This document shows, one piece after another, positions 35,064 through 42,638 of a stretch of DNA of 64,000 nt (positions are counted from its first letter, which is position 1; each line of letters opens with the position of its first letter). Origin of the DNA: Tistlia sp040905785 (GTDB lineage Bacteria > Pseudomonadota > Alphaproteobacteria > Kiloniellales > DSM-21159); the NCBI RefSeq assembly GCF_040905785.1, contig NZ_JBBDQW010000025.1, forward strand, positions 1-64,000. Direction: 5' to 3'. The notes under the pieces are model-generated. The model was not told the origin of the DNA. It worked only from the letters and a program-made list of their open reading frames with translations, and did not search any database. Both the position numbers and the translations under genes were made by a program.

Positions 35064-35726
35064 ATGACCCGTGCCCCTCGCCCCTTTGGCATTGCGCTCG
35101 CGCTCGCGCTGCTCGGCCTGGCCCAGGCTGTCGCCGCCCCAGCGCTCGCCGAGGAGGGGGCGCCCTATCGGCCGCCGCTCGCCGCGCCGGCCGAGGTCGA
35201 GATCCCGCCCGGCGGTCGCCTGCCGGCCGGTACGCTCTTCGGCGGTTGGGCGATCGCGTTCGACGGCGACACCCTCGCGCTCGTCCAGGGGGCGGACAGC
35301 CTCGAGGCGCTGCTCGACGCGCCGGCGCGGGGCCCGCGCCGACGCGTCCGCGTCCGCCTCTTCGCCCTCTCGGCGCCGGAAATGCGCGACTACCGCCTCG
35401 GCCTGGCCGGGCGCACCGCCCTCGACGACGCGATCGGCTTCGACCCCGTGCGCGGCGTCCGTCGCCGCGACGGCACCGGCGGCCGCGTCGTCTGCACCGC
35501 GACCGGCGCCGTCACCCACAAGCGACCGGTCGCCGTCTGCCGCAACGTCGTCGGTGACGACCTCGCCGAGGCGCTGCTCCGCGCCGGCGCGGGGATCGTC
35601 TACCGCACCTATCTCACCGACCGGCCCGACCTCGCCCGCCGCTACCTGCTCGCGGAGTCGTCGGCGCGGCTTCACGGCCGCGGCCTCTGGTCCGCGCAGC
35701 CGCTCGACCCGCTCGCCGGCCGCTGA
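35064..35726 (+). CDS. Exported thermonuclease-like (SNc fold) protein
   Basis: 220 residues. Signal peptide MTRAPRPFGIALALALLGLA ending around AAPALAEEG. The following domain has WAIAFDGDTLALV (metal-binding Asp), RRRVRVRLFALSAPEMRDY (Arg and the R-x-x-x-APE variant of RL-x-G-IDAPE), a Cys-containing VCTATGAVTHKRPVAVC loop and ARLHGRGLWS near the C-terminus, the order found in staphylococcal-nuclease-like enzymes. It lies on the + strand inside a minus-strand reading frame. Likely a lysogenic cargo nuclease acting outside the cytoplasm. Confidence 0.8.
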   Translation: MTRAPRPFGIALALALLGLAQAVAAPALAEEGAPYRPPLAAPAEVEIPPGGRLPAGTLFGGWAIAFDGDTLALVQGADSLEALLDAPARGPRRRVRVRLFALSAPEMRDYRLGLAGRTALDDAIGFDPVRGVRRRDGTGGRVVCTATGAVTHKRPVAVCRNVVGDDLAEALLRAGAGIVYRTYLTDRPDLARRYLLAESSARLHGRGLWSAQPLDPLAGR

Positions 35727-35966
35727 CGGCGCCGCGCCCTCTTCGCCCGGCCCGTCCTCGCACTCCTCGCGCAGCAGCAGCGCCGCCAGGCCCAGCCGCA
35801 GCAGGTCCCGCCGCACCGCCTCGGCGCGCCGCACCGGCAGGCCGAAGGCCAGCGCCGCCGTCTCGATCGAGGTGCCCTTGCACAGCAGGCCGACGAAGCC
35901 CGGCAACTCGGCGATCGGCAGCGCCCCCCGCGGCGTCGCCCCCCGCGTCATCGCCCCCCGCGGCAT
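35727..35966 (-). CDS. N-terminal part of a phage early protein, 3' end unresolved
   Basis: ATG at 35966 overlaps the upstream stop (TGATG), so initiation here is well supported. The first 80 or so residues (ALPIAELPGFVGLLCKGTSI, then ETAALAFGLPVRRAEAVRRD) look like a helix-turn-helix or helical domain. Past 35727 the frame stays open but is the antisense of the thermonuclease gene, all the way to 34740. Whether a long 408-residue protein is made, or the gene is interrupted, cannot be settled from sequence. Confidence 0.5.
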
Positions 35967-36364
35967 CACGAGTCCCCCGCCGGGCCGAGGACCTCGGCAT
36001 CGAACAGCAACCCGTCGCGGCGCAGCAGCGGCGCGACCTTGCCGGCGACGACCAGCCCTTCGAACGCGCGGCGGATCCACGTCGGCGTCCTGGCCTCCGA
36101 GTAGCCGAGCGCCAGGGCCACCGCCCCGGGCGCCGCCCGCCGACCCTCGGCCTTCAGCGCGCGCATGGTCTCCAGCACCCGCGCCTCGGCCGTCGCGCCC
36201 TGCGTCGGCGGCGGCGGCGACTCCTTCACCGGCGCCGGCGACGGCGGCGGTGGCATCGGCGCCGCCGGCAGCCCGAGGATCCGCCGCTGCGCGGCGTCGT
36301 CCAGCTGGCGCCAGCGCGCCGGATCCAGCTTCACCGGGCAGGGCCAGGTGCCGGGCGCCGCCAT
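35966..36364 (-). CDS. Phage early DNA-binding-like protein
   Basis: 132 residues from ATG at 36364. After a Pro-rich linker comes a winged-helix-like domain: EARVLETMRALKAEGRRAAP, then ALALGYSEARTPTWIRRAFE and a wing LLRRDGLLFDAEVL. This is the usual shape of small phage transcription or replication regulators. The stop overlaps the next start. Confidence 0.6.
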   Translation of the reverse strand: MAAPGTWPCPVKLDPARWRQLDDAAQRRILGLPAAPMPPPPSPAPVKESPPPPTQGATAEARVLETMRALKAEGRRAAPGAVALALGYSEARTPTWIRRAFEGLVVAGKVAPLLRRDGLLFDAEVLGPAGDS

Positions 36365-36675
36365 CACAGGCCACCGCGCGGCAGGAAGCTGGCCAGCGGC
36401 CCCAGGCGACGCGGCGGCAGCTCGGCGCCCGCGTCGGAGCAGACGCCCCGCCCCGCCGCCTGTGCGATCGCCGCCAGCGTCGTCTCGGCCTCGCGGTCGT
36501 CGGCGCGCAGCTCGGCGACGACCGGCGCCAGCGTTTGGCAGGGCGCGCCGTCGAGCGCGGCGGCCGCGCACTGCAGGTGGTTGAAGGTCGAGTCGCCGCA
36601 GACCTGGCAGCCCGCCCCGGCGAGCGGCAAGCGGCTCGCGATCCGGCGCAGCAGCGCAGCGGCCGGGGCGCTCAC
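36364..36675 (-). CDS. Small Cys-containing phage protein
   Basis: 103 residues from a GTG at 36675 overlapping the upstream stop. GCQVCGDSTFNHLQCAAAAL and PCQTLAP place four cysteines in a possible zinc site in the middle, followed by a helical segment. Function unknown. Confidence 0.6.
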   Translation of the reverse strand: MSAPAAALLRRIASRLPLAGAGCQVCGDSTFNHLQCAAAALDGAPCQTLAPVVAELRADDREAETTLAAIAQAAGRGVCSDAGAELPPRRLGPLASFLPRGGL

Positions 36676-37064
36676 TTCGCTGGCTCCTGCCGCGCCCGCT
36701 TCCGGGCGGCGGCCGCAGCCGCCACCTTCTCGCGCCGCGCCTTGCACTTGAGGCGGAACAGCTCATGGACCGCGGCGTCGCCGGTCAGGACGCGCCCGTC
36801 GTTTCGCGTGATGCGGCAGCTCACCTGCTCGAGGCAGATTTCGAGGTAGCGCTGGCGCGCCTCGGCGGAGCGCCGGCCGGCGCCGGCGTAGTTGCGGCGA
36901 GGCAGCCGGCGGCGGACGCGCCGCGCCTTGCCGGTGCGTCGCCGGCGCGACGGCTGGATGCTCGACCCGCGCGCCGGCGGCGGCGTGTCGACGCGGCCGG
37001 ACACCGTCGCCGCCGCGGCGAGCGCCATGCTCGCGGCCGCGGATAGACCGAAAAGCCTGGTCAT
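36672..37064 (-). CDS. Small basic protein with N-terminal hydrophobic helix
   Basis: 130 residues from ATG at 37064, with GGAAGGGGAAACGCG as ribosome binding site. MTRLFGLSAAASMALAAAAT is a signal or membrane anchor; the remainder is strongly basic with two cysteines (LEICLEQVSCRITRND) and a Lys/Arg/Ala-rich C-terminal helix. If exported it might coat or cross-link a surface polymer, but this is a guess. Confidence 0.6.
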   Translation of the reverse strand: MTRLFGLSAAASMALAAAATVSGRVDTPPPARGSSIQPSRRRRTGKARRVRRRLPRRNYAGAGRRSAEARQRYLEICLEQVSCRITRNDGRVLTGDAAVHELFRLKCKARREKVAAAAAARKRARQEPAK

Positions 37065-37378
37065 CGCGTTTCCCCTTCCTTGGTGGTGCTTGCGGGCGCC
37101 GCCACCGGCTGCGCCTGCAGCCAATCATCGAGGCGCGTCTCGACGCCCTGCTCGGCCAGCCAGTCGCGCAGCTTGGTCGCCGTCGCCTCGCTCGCGGCGG
37201 CGCCCAGCTCGACGCGCGCCAGCTCGTTCGGCGCGATGCCCAGGCGGTCGGCCAGCCGCCGGTCGCCGCCCTCGGCCTGGCCGTAGGTCGTTCGACGGAT
37301 GTGACGCAGCGCCAGGCGCACGACGCGCGGGCGATTGCCGATCGAGACAGGTGCAGGCGGGGCGGCGGGGCGATCCAT
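37061..37378 (-). CDS. Helix-turn-helix-like early regulator
   Basis: 105 residues. DRRLADRLGIAPNELARVEL resembles an HTH with recognition helix IAPNELARVEL; RVVRLALRHIRRTTY precedes it. Second gene of the early operon, four bases after the Cro/CII-type gene, so a regulator of early transcription is likely. Confidence 0.6.
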   Translation of the reverse strand: MDRPAAPPAPVSIGNRPRVVRLALRHIRRTTYGQAEGGDRRLADRLGIAPNELARVELGAAASEATATKLRDWLAEQGVETRLDDWLQAQPVAAPASTTKEGETR

Positions 37379-37382
37379 GGCC

Positions 37383-37724
37383 TCAGCCCCCGTCCTGGCC
37401 GGCCGCCGCGGACTCCCGCTCGACCTCGGCCAGCAGCTCGACGAAGACGGACCGGATGGTGGCCTCGGCGACGCCGCGCGCCGCCAGACGCTCGCCGAAC
37501 TGCGCCAGGCTCGGCAGGCGCACCATGCCGTTGGCGTCGACCTTGCCGCCCGACACCAGGAAGAGACGCCGCGCGATCTCTGGGCGGGCCGTTCGGCTGC
37601 CGTCGCGGTAGCGGCCAGCCGTGAAGGGCGCGACGCCGATCTGCCGGGCGATCTCGGAATCGCTCAGCCCGGCGTCAGATGCCCACTGGTGGTAGGCGGT
37701 ACGATCGGCAGCGGTCGCCGGCAT
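37383..37724 (-). CDS. Cro/CII-like phage early regulator
   Basis: 113 residues from ATG at 37724. AGLSDSEIARQIGVAPFTAGRYRDGSR is a helix-turn-helix in the first third. It is the first gene transcribed from the repressor-controlled leftward promoter, the position of cro or cII. An open frame extends further upstream into the promoter and is unlikely to be translated. Confidence 0.7.
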   Translation of the reverse strand: MPATAADRTAYHQWASDAGLSDSEIARQIGVAPFTAGRYRDGSRTARPEIARRLFLVSGGKVDANGMVRLPSLAQFGERLAARGVAEATIRSVFVELLAEVERESAAAGQDGG

Positions 37725-37754
37725 TTGGCACCCCACATTTTGTAGGGAGCAAAT

Positions 37755-37782
37755 ATGCACCAGTTTGGTGATACTCTGTCAA
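37755..37782 (-). promoter_or_regulatory. Leftward early promoter with repressor operator
   Basis: TTGACA (37782-37777), then six bases, then the operator CACC-AAACT-GGTG (37770-37758), then TGCATATTTG near the -10. The operator fills the spacer, so bound repressor would block the promoter. A GATACT at 37770-37775 on the + strand could serve as -10 for repressor transcription starting at the repressor ATG (37782). Confidence 0.72.
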
Positions 37783-38315
37783 TGGGCAACATCACCTTTA
37801 TTGCGCCTGCTCGGCGGCTTGCGGCTGCTCCATCGTGGGGCATGGCCAGCAACCGACTGAAAGAGCTTCGAAATCGAGCCGGGCTGTCGCAGGCGCGATT
37901 GGCGAAGATGCTCGGCACCTCGACGCAGCAGATCTCGCGACTCGAGATCGGCGACCGGCAGTTGACCCAGGGTTGGATGAACCGGTTGGCCGAGGCGCTC
38001 AACGTCCGCCCCGGCGACTTCTTCCCTGACGCGACCGGCGTCCCCGGCAACGCGCCGGCCGCCAGCGCGCCGGGCGACGACGAGGAATTCTTCGCCGACA
38101 CCTCCGAGGCGCTGCGCCTGCTTTATCAGGAGCTGGGCATCAAGATCGCGCCGCGCGACCTGGCTCGAGAGGCCTTCGCCGCCTTCTCCGACCTGGCGCG
38201 CGAGTCGGCCCTGCCGGAGACCCGCCGGCACCTGCTCGGCGAGCATATCAAGCACCACCGCCGCTTTCTGTTGCGCTACGGCGATACCGTCCTGGGCGAT
38301 CGCCACAGCGCCTGA
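37782..38315 (+). CDS. HTH-type phage repressor
   Basis: 177 residues from ATG at 37782. NRLKELRNRAGLSQARLAKML and STQQISRLEIGDRQLTQGWM form a classical XRE helix-turn-helix at about residues 24-75; the C-terminal half (LLYQELGIKIAPRDLAREAF) is helical and has no LexA-type protease motif. The ATG at 37755 is part of the operator and is not favoured; ATG 37782 would give a leaderless message as in lambda PRM, and ATG 37842 begins right at the HTH. Divergent to the early operon. Confidence 0.78.
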   Translation: MGNITFIAPARRLAAAPSWGMASNRLKELRNRAGLSQARLAKMLGTSTQQISRLEIGDRQLTQGWMNRLAEALNVRPGDFFPDATGVPGNAPAASAPGDDEEFFADTSEALRLLYQELGIKIAPRDLAREAFAAFSDLARESALPETRRHLLGEHIKHHRRFLLRYGDTVLGDRHSA

Positions 38316-38416
38316 CGCGCCAACCCCCAACCGCCCGATTGCCGCCTCGCCGGCCTGACCGTGCCATTCGAAGCGATGGCTAGGCGCGCGCCTTCACCGT
38401 TGCGGTTGAAAGCGCC

Positions 38417-38446
38417 TTGACTATAGATGCACCGATATGGTGATGT
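38417..38446 (+). promoter_or_regulatory. Second repressor-type operator in a rightward promoter
   Basis: TTGACT (38417-38422), seven bases, then CACC-GATAT-GGTG (38430-38442) flanked by AT, the same layout as the leftward promoter. The -10 is weak (around 38440-38446). The 312-bp interval 38316-38627 holds only this site and a roughly 180-base leader for the ParB-like gene. Confidence 0.65.
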
Positions 38447-38627
38447 TCCGCCGCTGGCTCGTTCCAGCGCCGGCCGCCATCGGGGCCGCCGGCAACGCCA
38501 GGCCGCCGGACGGGAGCGGCGCGAGGCAGTCGGACCCGCCGGGCAGCGTACCCTGTCGCTTTGCCAACCCGGCTCCCCAGCCCCGCACCCTCCCGTCCCC
38601 GGCCGGCCGCTCCGGAGGCACCCGAGC

Positions 38628-41600
38628 ATGGCCGACAAGACCACTCCCGCCGCCGCCGCCGAACCCCGTTCGGCCGCCAAGGGCGCGAAGCCCGCCAAGT
38701 CCCCCAAGCCCACCAAGTCCAGCAAGGCGGCCTCCGCCAAGCCGAAGCCGGCCGGCGCGACGGTCGACTGGAACCGCGCGCGCGGCCTGGTCGGCCAGGC
38801 GATGGAGCGCGACGGCCTCAGCCTGCGCGGCTTCGCGAGCGCCGTCGGCATCGACCACGGCAACCTATCGCGCTTCCTGGCCGCCGGCGCGACCGGAGCC
38901 CTCGCCACCGAAACGGCCGTGGCGCTCGCCGAGCACCTGCAGCTGCCGCTCGACGGCTTCCTCGGCCTGGCGCCCGACGGCCCGACCGCCGCGCGCTTCC
39001 TGCGCGTGCCGCTGGACGAGATCGCCGCCGGCGCCAACCCGCGCCGCCACTTCGACGAGGCCAAGCTGGCCGAGCTTGCCGACTCGATCGCCGAGGAGGG
39101 CCTGCGCACGCCGCTGTGGGCCGTCGCCACCGAGCCGGGGGGCGAGCAGGGGGGCCAGCCGACGCTCTACCGTCTGATCGCCGGCGAGCGGCGCCTGCGC
39201 GCCCTGCGCATCCTGGCCGCCGACAAGACGCGCAAGGCCGCCTTCCAGCGCGTGCTGCCCGGCGCCCTGGTGCCGGTGCAGCTCTACCCGGCAGACCCGC
39301 TCGGCGAGGCCGTCGCCGCCATCGTCGAAAACGTGCAACGCGAGGACCTGGCGCAGTGGGAGCTGACCGCCGCCCTGGTCAGGCTGCGCGACGACCACGG
39401 CCTCGACGGCGCCGCGATCTCCCGCCGCCTGGGCCTGAACGAGCGGCAGGTGCAGCAGCACCTGGCGATCAACGACAAGCTGTCGGCGGAGCTGCGCGTC
39501 CTCTACGACGCCGGCGACCTCTCCTTCACCGCCGCCCGCTTCGCCATCACGGACCGCCGCGACGTCGACCTCTCGCCGGAAGCGCCGGCGCAGGCAGAGG
39601 CCGACGCCGAGGTCGCGGCGCCGGTGCTCAAGAGCCTGTTCCGCGGCCGGATCTGGCACGTCGAGGCGGTCTATCGCCGCTATGCGCCAGGCGCGGCACG
39701 CGGCGAGTTCGGCGTCGAGTTCGCCATCTTCCAGGGCGACGAGGAAATCGATCGCGCCGAGGCGCGGGACGACGCCGTCCTGGCCGCGACGGCCCTCGTC
39801 CTCAATCAGCTGACGGTCGGTCCGCTTGACGCCGCCATCCGCGGCTTCCTCGACCTCGGCGACGACCCGGCGGAGGCCGAGGACCTCGCCGGCCTCTGCC
39901 GTACGCTCGGCCGGCTCTACATCGGCCAGGACCCCGGCGTCTCGGGCTTCTTCCTCAAGTCCGTCGGCGCGCTGGCGAATTGGGGCGCCGAGCCGGCGGC
40001 CGCGCCGGAGGCCGAGCGGCGCGTGCTCTTCGAGGACGCCGGCGCCAGCCTGGTCGCCACCCTGACCCCGGTCGGCGCCTCGGTCGCCTGCGCCCTGGCG
40101 GCCAAGGCCGGCGGCTTCGAGGCTCAGGCCCAGGCCCTGGGCGAGACAGCCGACGAGGCGATCGAGGACGCGGCCAAGGAACTCGCCGGCGACCTCGCCG
40201 ACTACGACGCCGAGGACACGGCGGCGGTTTTCCCGCTCGCCGAGCGGTTGCTCGGCCTGGTCGACTTCACCTACCACCTGGACCGCTGGCTGAGTGAGCA
40301 CGCGCCCGCCGGCTGGGTCGACGGCAATGGCCGGATCAAGCCGGGCGAGGTCATCTGCCCCGCCGGCTCCGACGCCGCCAACGCCGCCACCTTCGAGGTC
40401 GTTCAGCTCGACGACGGCTGGCGCGCCGATGCCGGCTACCGGGCCGCGGGCTTCGGCACCACGCAGCCGCGCCTGACCCGGGATCTGCCGCCGGCCCCGA
40501 CGCGGGAGGCGGCGATCGCCGAGGCCGCGACGCGCGCGGCGCAGCAGGTGCGCGAGGCGACCTGGTGGAGCCATCGCTCGCGCACCACCGTCCTCGGCAT
40601 CCTCGAACCCCACCTGCCCGAGGGTGCGAAGCACCTGACGGAGCTGCCGGCGCCGCCGGCCGGCGAGGCCGCCGCCGAACCCGGTTCGGCCGAGGCACCG
40701 GACCTCGGCGCGCTCATGCCGACCAAGGGCGCGCTGCTGATCGCCAAGCGCGTGAAGACTCACGCCCTGCGCGACGCCACGCGCAAGCGCCAGGACGTCT
40801 GCAAGGCCCTGGTCGTGCTGGAGCTGGTCCGCCAGTACGGCAACAGTCGTAAGGCGCTGTGGATCCGCCACGACGAACAGGTAGTGCCGGGCAACATCTA
40901 CACCAGCCCGGCGACCAGCGCGGTCTTCGCCGAGCTGGCGCCCGCCCTCGAGGGGGTCGCCAAGCTGGAGGCGCTGAGTGACTTCGACCACGGGCGGCTG
41001 CGGTTCGCCGGCGGCGCCGGCGACTTCGCTGGGGGCGAAACCTCGGTCGCCCTGCTGCGCCGGCTGGTCGCGCTGCCGGCCGAGCAGCTCAACCGCCTGT
41101 TCTGCGCCGCCGTCGCCGCCCAGGTGACCAGCGCCCACCACTACGACGGCGAGCCGGGCGACGACGAGCTGGTCGTCGCGCTCGCCGGGATCCTGGCCGT
41201 CGACGTCCGCCACGCCTGGAGCGACCCGACCGCGGCCGAGCCGCAGCCCTACACCCTCGATCGCGAGTACCTCACGGGCTGCAGCAAGGCGCAGCTGCAG
41301 GCGATCGCCGCCGAGCTGGGCGTGGTCAAGGTCACCGGCTCGACCCGCAAGGCCGACGCGGTCGACATGCTCCTGGAGCACCTGCCGACCGACGCGCGGG
41401 CCCGCGAGTGGCTGCCGGCGCCCTTCCACTTCGCCACCGCGGCCGAGCTGCCGGCCCTCGGCCTCGGCGCCCCGGCCGCGCCGCGCCGGCAGGCCGCCCC
41501 GCGGATCTCGGCCGAGGACTTCGAGCGCGACGTCCGCCCGCGCTTCCTGCAGGGCGACGACGACGGCGAGGAGGGCGCATCCGACGAGACGGCGAGCAGC

Positions 41601-41657
41601 CTGCTCGAGGATCTCGACGAGGCGCTCGCCGGGTCCTCTTCCGGGAGGGCCGGGTGA
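38628..41657 (+). CDS. Giant ParB/KorB-like DNA-binding protein
   Basis: 1009 residues from ATG at 38628 (CGGAGGCACCCGAGC ahead). A Lys/Pro/Ala-rich N-terminal tail is followed by an XRE-like HTH (ERDGLSLRGFASAVGIDHGN), then a ParB/sulfiredoxin fold with the CTP-binding AGERRLRAL and IVENVQREDLAQWE motifs, and the KorB-type HTH GAAISRRLGLNERQVQQHLA. About 600 residues of unknown fold come next. Near residue 880, LTGCSKAQLQAIAAELGV resembles a SAP-type DNA-binding helix pair. ParB proteins are usually 280-350 residues; no ParA partner is present. It lies in the repressor-controlled rightward operon. Confidence 0.82.
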   Translation: MADKTTPAAAAEPRSAAKGAKPAKSPKPTKSSKAASAKPKPAGATVDWNRARGLVGQAMERDGLSLRGFASAVGIDHGNLSRFLAAGATGALATETAVALAEHLQLPLDGFLGLAPDGPTAARFLRVPLDEIAAGANPRRHFDEAKLAELADSIAEEGLRTPLWAVATEPGGEQGGQPTLYRLIAGERRLRALRILAADKTRKAAFQRVLPGALVPVQLYPADPLGEAVAAIVENVQREDLAQWELTAALVRLRDDHGLDGAAISRRLGLNERQVQQHLAINDKLSAELRVLYDAGDLSFTAARFAITDRRDVDLSPEAPAQAEADAEVAAPVLKSLFRGRIWHVEAVYRRYAPGAARGEFGVEFAIFQGDEEIDRAEARDDAVLAATALVLNQLTVGPLDAAIRGFLDLGDDPAEAEDLAGLCRTLGRLYIGQDPGVSGFFLKSVGALANWGAEPAAAPEAERRVLFEDAGASLVATLTPVGASVACALAAKAGGFEAQAQALGETADEAIEDAAKELAGDLADYDAEDTAAVFPLAERLLGLVDFTYHLDRWLSEHAPAGWVDGNGRIKPGEVICPAGSDAANAATFEVVQLDDGWRADAGYRAAGFGTTQPRLTRDLPPAPTREAAIAEAATRAAQQVREATWWSHRSRTTVLGILEPHLPEGAKHLTELPAPPAGEAAAEPGSAEAPDLGALMPTKGALLIAKRVKTHALRDATRKRQDVCKALVVLELVRQYGNSRKALWIRHDEQVVPGNIYTSPATSAVFAELAPALEGVAKLEALSDFDHGRLRFAGGAGDFAGGETSVALLRRLVALPAEQLNRLFCAAVAAQVTSAHHYDGEPGDDELVVALAGILAVDVRHAWSDPTAAEPQPYTLDREYLTGCSKAQLQAIAAELGVVKVTGSTRKADAVDMLLEHLPTDARAREWLPAPFHFATAAELPALGLGAPAAPRRQAAPRISAEDFERDVRPRFLQGDDDGEEGASDETASSLLEDLDEALAGSSSGRAG
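38658..38674. repeat. Dispersed 17-bp palindrome, copy 9 (CCC spacer)
   Basis: GCCGAACCCCGTTCGGC, read as AEPRSA in the N-terminal tail of the ParB-like protein. Confidence 0.85.
40674..40690. repeat. Dispersed 17-bp palindrome, copy 10 (CCG spacer)
   Basis: GCCGAACCCGGTTCGGC, read as AEPGSA in an Ala/Pro/Glu-rich linker of the ParB-like protein. Confidence 0.85.
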
Positions 41658-41854
41658 TGGAGGGCGCGGTCCTGCTCGGCCTGATCGGCCTCTCCGCCGG
41701 CATCGTCGCGGCGCTCGGCGTCGCCTGCGCCTGCGTCCTCTTCGGCTGGACGCCGCTGACCCTGGAACAGTCCGGCGCCCTGGTCGGCCTCTTCGCGGTC
41801 GGCACGCCCGTCGTCGCCGCCCTGCTCGTCATCGCAACGGAGGTCCGCCGATGA
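41657..41854 (+). CDS. Small two-helix membrane protein
   Basis: 65 residues, ATG overlapping the ParB-like gene's stop (TGATG). Two hydrophobic segments, LLGLIGLSAGIVAALGVACA and GALVGLFAVGTPVVAALLVI, separated by a short turn containing WTPLTLEQ. Holin-like in size, but its place in the lysogeny operon argues against lysis. Function unknown. Confidence 0.65.
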   Translation: MEGAVLLGLIGLSAGIVAALGVACACVLFGWTPLTLEQSGALVGLFAVGTPVVAALLVIATEVRR

Positions 41855-42084
41855 TCCTCGCCGCCACCACCACCGTCGAGCACGCGACCCGCCGCTATTG
41901 GGAGGCCGCCAGCGTCCTCGCCGGCCGCCACCGCCGCCCCGCCAGCCTGGAGACGGCGCGCCTCTACCTGCACCAGCTCGCCGGGGACCCCTTGGCGCCG
42001 CGCCCCCTCGCCCTCGCCGCCCACGGCGCCCTCCGGCGCCACTACCGGGCCGGAGCCACCCAACCGCAGGAGATCGCCCTGTGA
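41851..42084 (+). CDS. Small helical phage protein
   Basis: 77 residues; ATGA overlap with the previous gene and GTGA overlap with the next. ATRRYWEAASVLAGRHRRPA and ETARLYLHQLAGDP are helical; no family recognised. Confidence 0.55.
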   Translation: MILAATTTVEHATRRYWEAASVLAGRHRRPASLETARLYLHQLAGDPLAPRPLALAAHGALRRHYRAGATQPQEIAL

Positions 42085-42638
42085 CCGAGCACGCAGCCGC
42101 CCCTACCGACCCCACGGTCCTCGACCTCGCGGCCTCCGACCCCAGGGCCCCCGACCCCGCGCCGCGCGGCGCGCTGCCGCAAACCAAGGCCCGGGCCGAG
42201 CGGCTGCTGCCGCCCCGGCCGCTGCCCGAGCGCCTGCGCGCGCGGCAGGACCGGCAGCAGGCGACCCGCCTGGGCGCCGGCGCCTGCCCGCTCGCCCTCG
42301 ATGGCGCGCGCGGCCGGCGCGACGGCCTCGACGGCCTGGCGCCGCGCCAGGACACGCCGGCCTATCGCAACGGCTTCCGCGAGGGCAACGCCGAGTTCAA
42401 CCGGCGCCGGCAGCGCGCCATGGCCGAGGGCTTCCTGGCCGGCGACGACGGCCTGCCGCCGGAGACGCCCGCCGCCTACGCCGAGCCCGCCGCCGGGCAC
42501 CGCCGGTCGCCGGCTCTGCGCACCTACCGCGACGACTGGCTGCTCGGCCACGCCGACGGCCGCGCCGAGCGCGCCGAGCGCCTGGCCGCCCTCGGCCGCC
42601 TCGGCCGTCGCCTCGGCCTGCCGGAGGGCGAGCGGTGA
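42081..42638 (+). CDS. Arg/Ala-rich phage protein of unknown function
   Basis: 185 residues from GTG at 42081. A Pro-rich acidic N-terminus leads to two related blocks, YRNGFREGNAEFNRRRQRAM and YRDDWLLGHADGRAERAERL, which look like an internal repeat of a charged helix. The coupling on both sides supports translation. Confidence 0.55.
   Translation: MTEHAAAPTDPTVLDLAASDPRAPDPAPRGALPQTKARAERLLPPRPLPERLRARQDRQQATRLGAGACPLALDGARGRRDGLDGLAPRQDTPAYRNGFREGNAEFNRRRQRAMAEGFLAGDDGLPPETPAAYAEPAAGHRRSPALRTYRDDWLLGHADGRAERAERLAALGRLGRRLGLPEGER

Noticed and set aside
38427..38628. Start of the ParB-like gene at 38427
   Set aside because: That ATG belongs to the operator; the leader peptide is Arg/Pro-rich without similarity, while ATG 38628 has a strong ribosome binding site.
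38865..41429. An 854-codon minus-strand frame across the ParB-like gene
   Set aside because: The + strand has recognisable ParB motifs and a ribosome binding site; the minus frame has none.
41657..41854. Holin
   Set aside because: Size and two helices fit, but it is embedded in the repressor-controlled ParB operon with no endolysin nearby.
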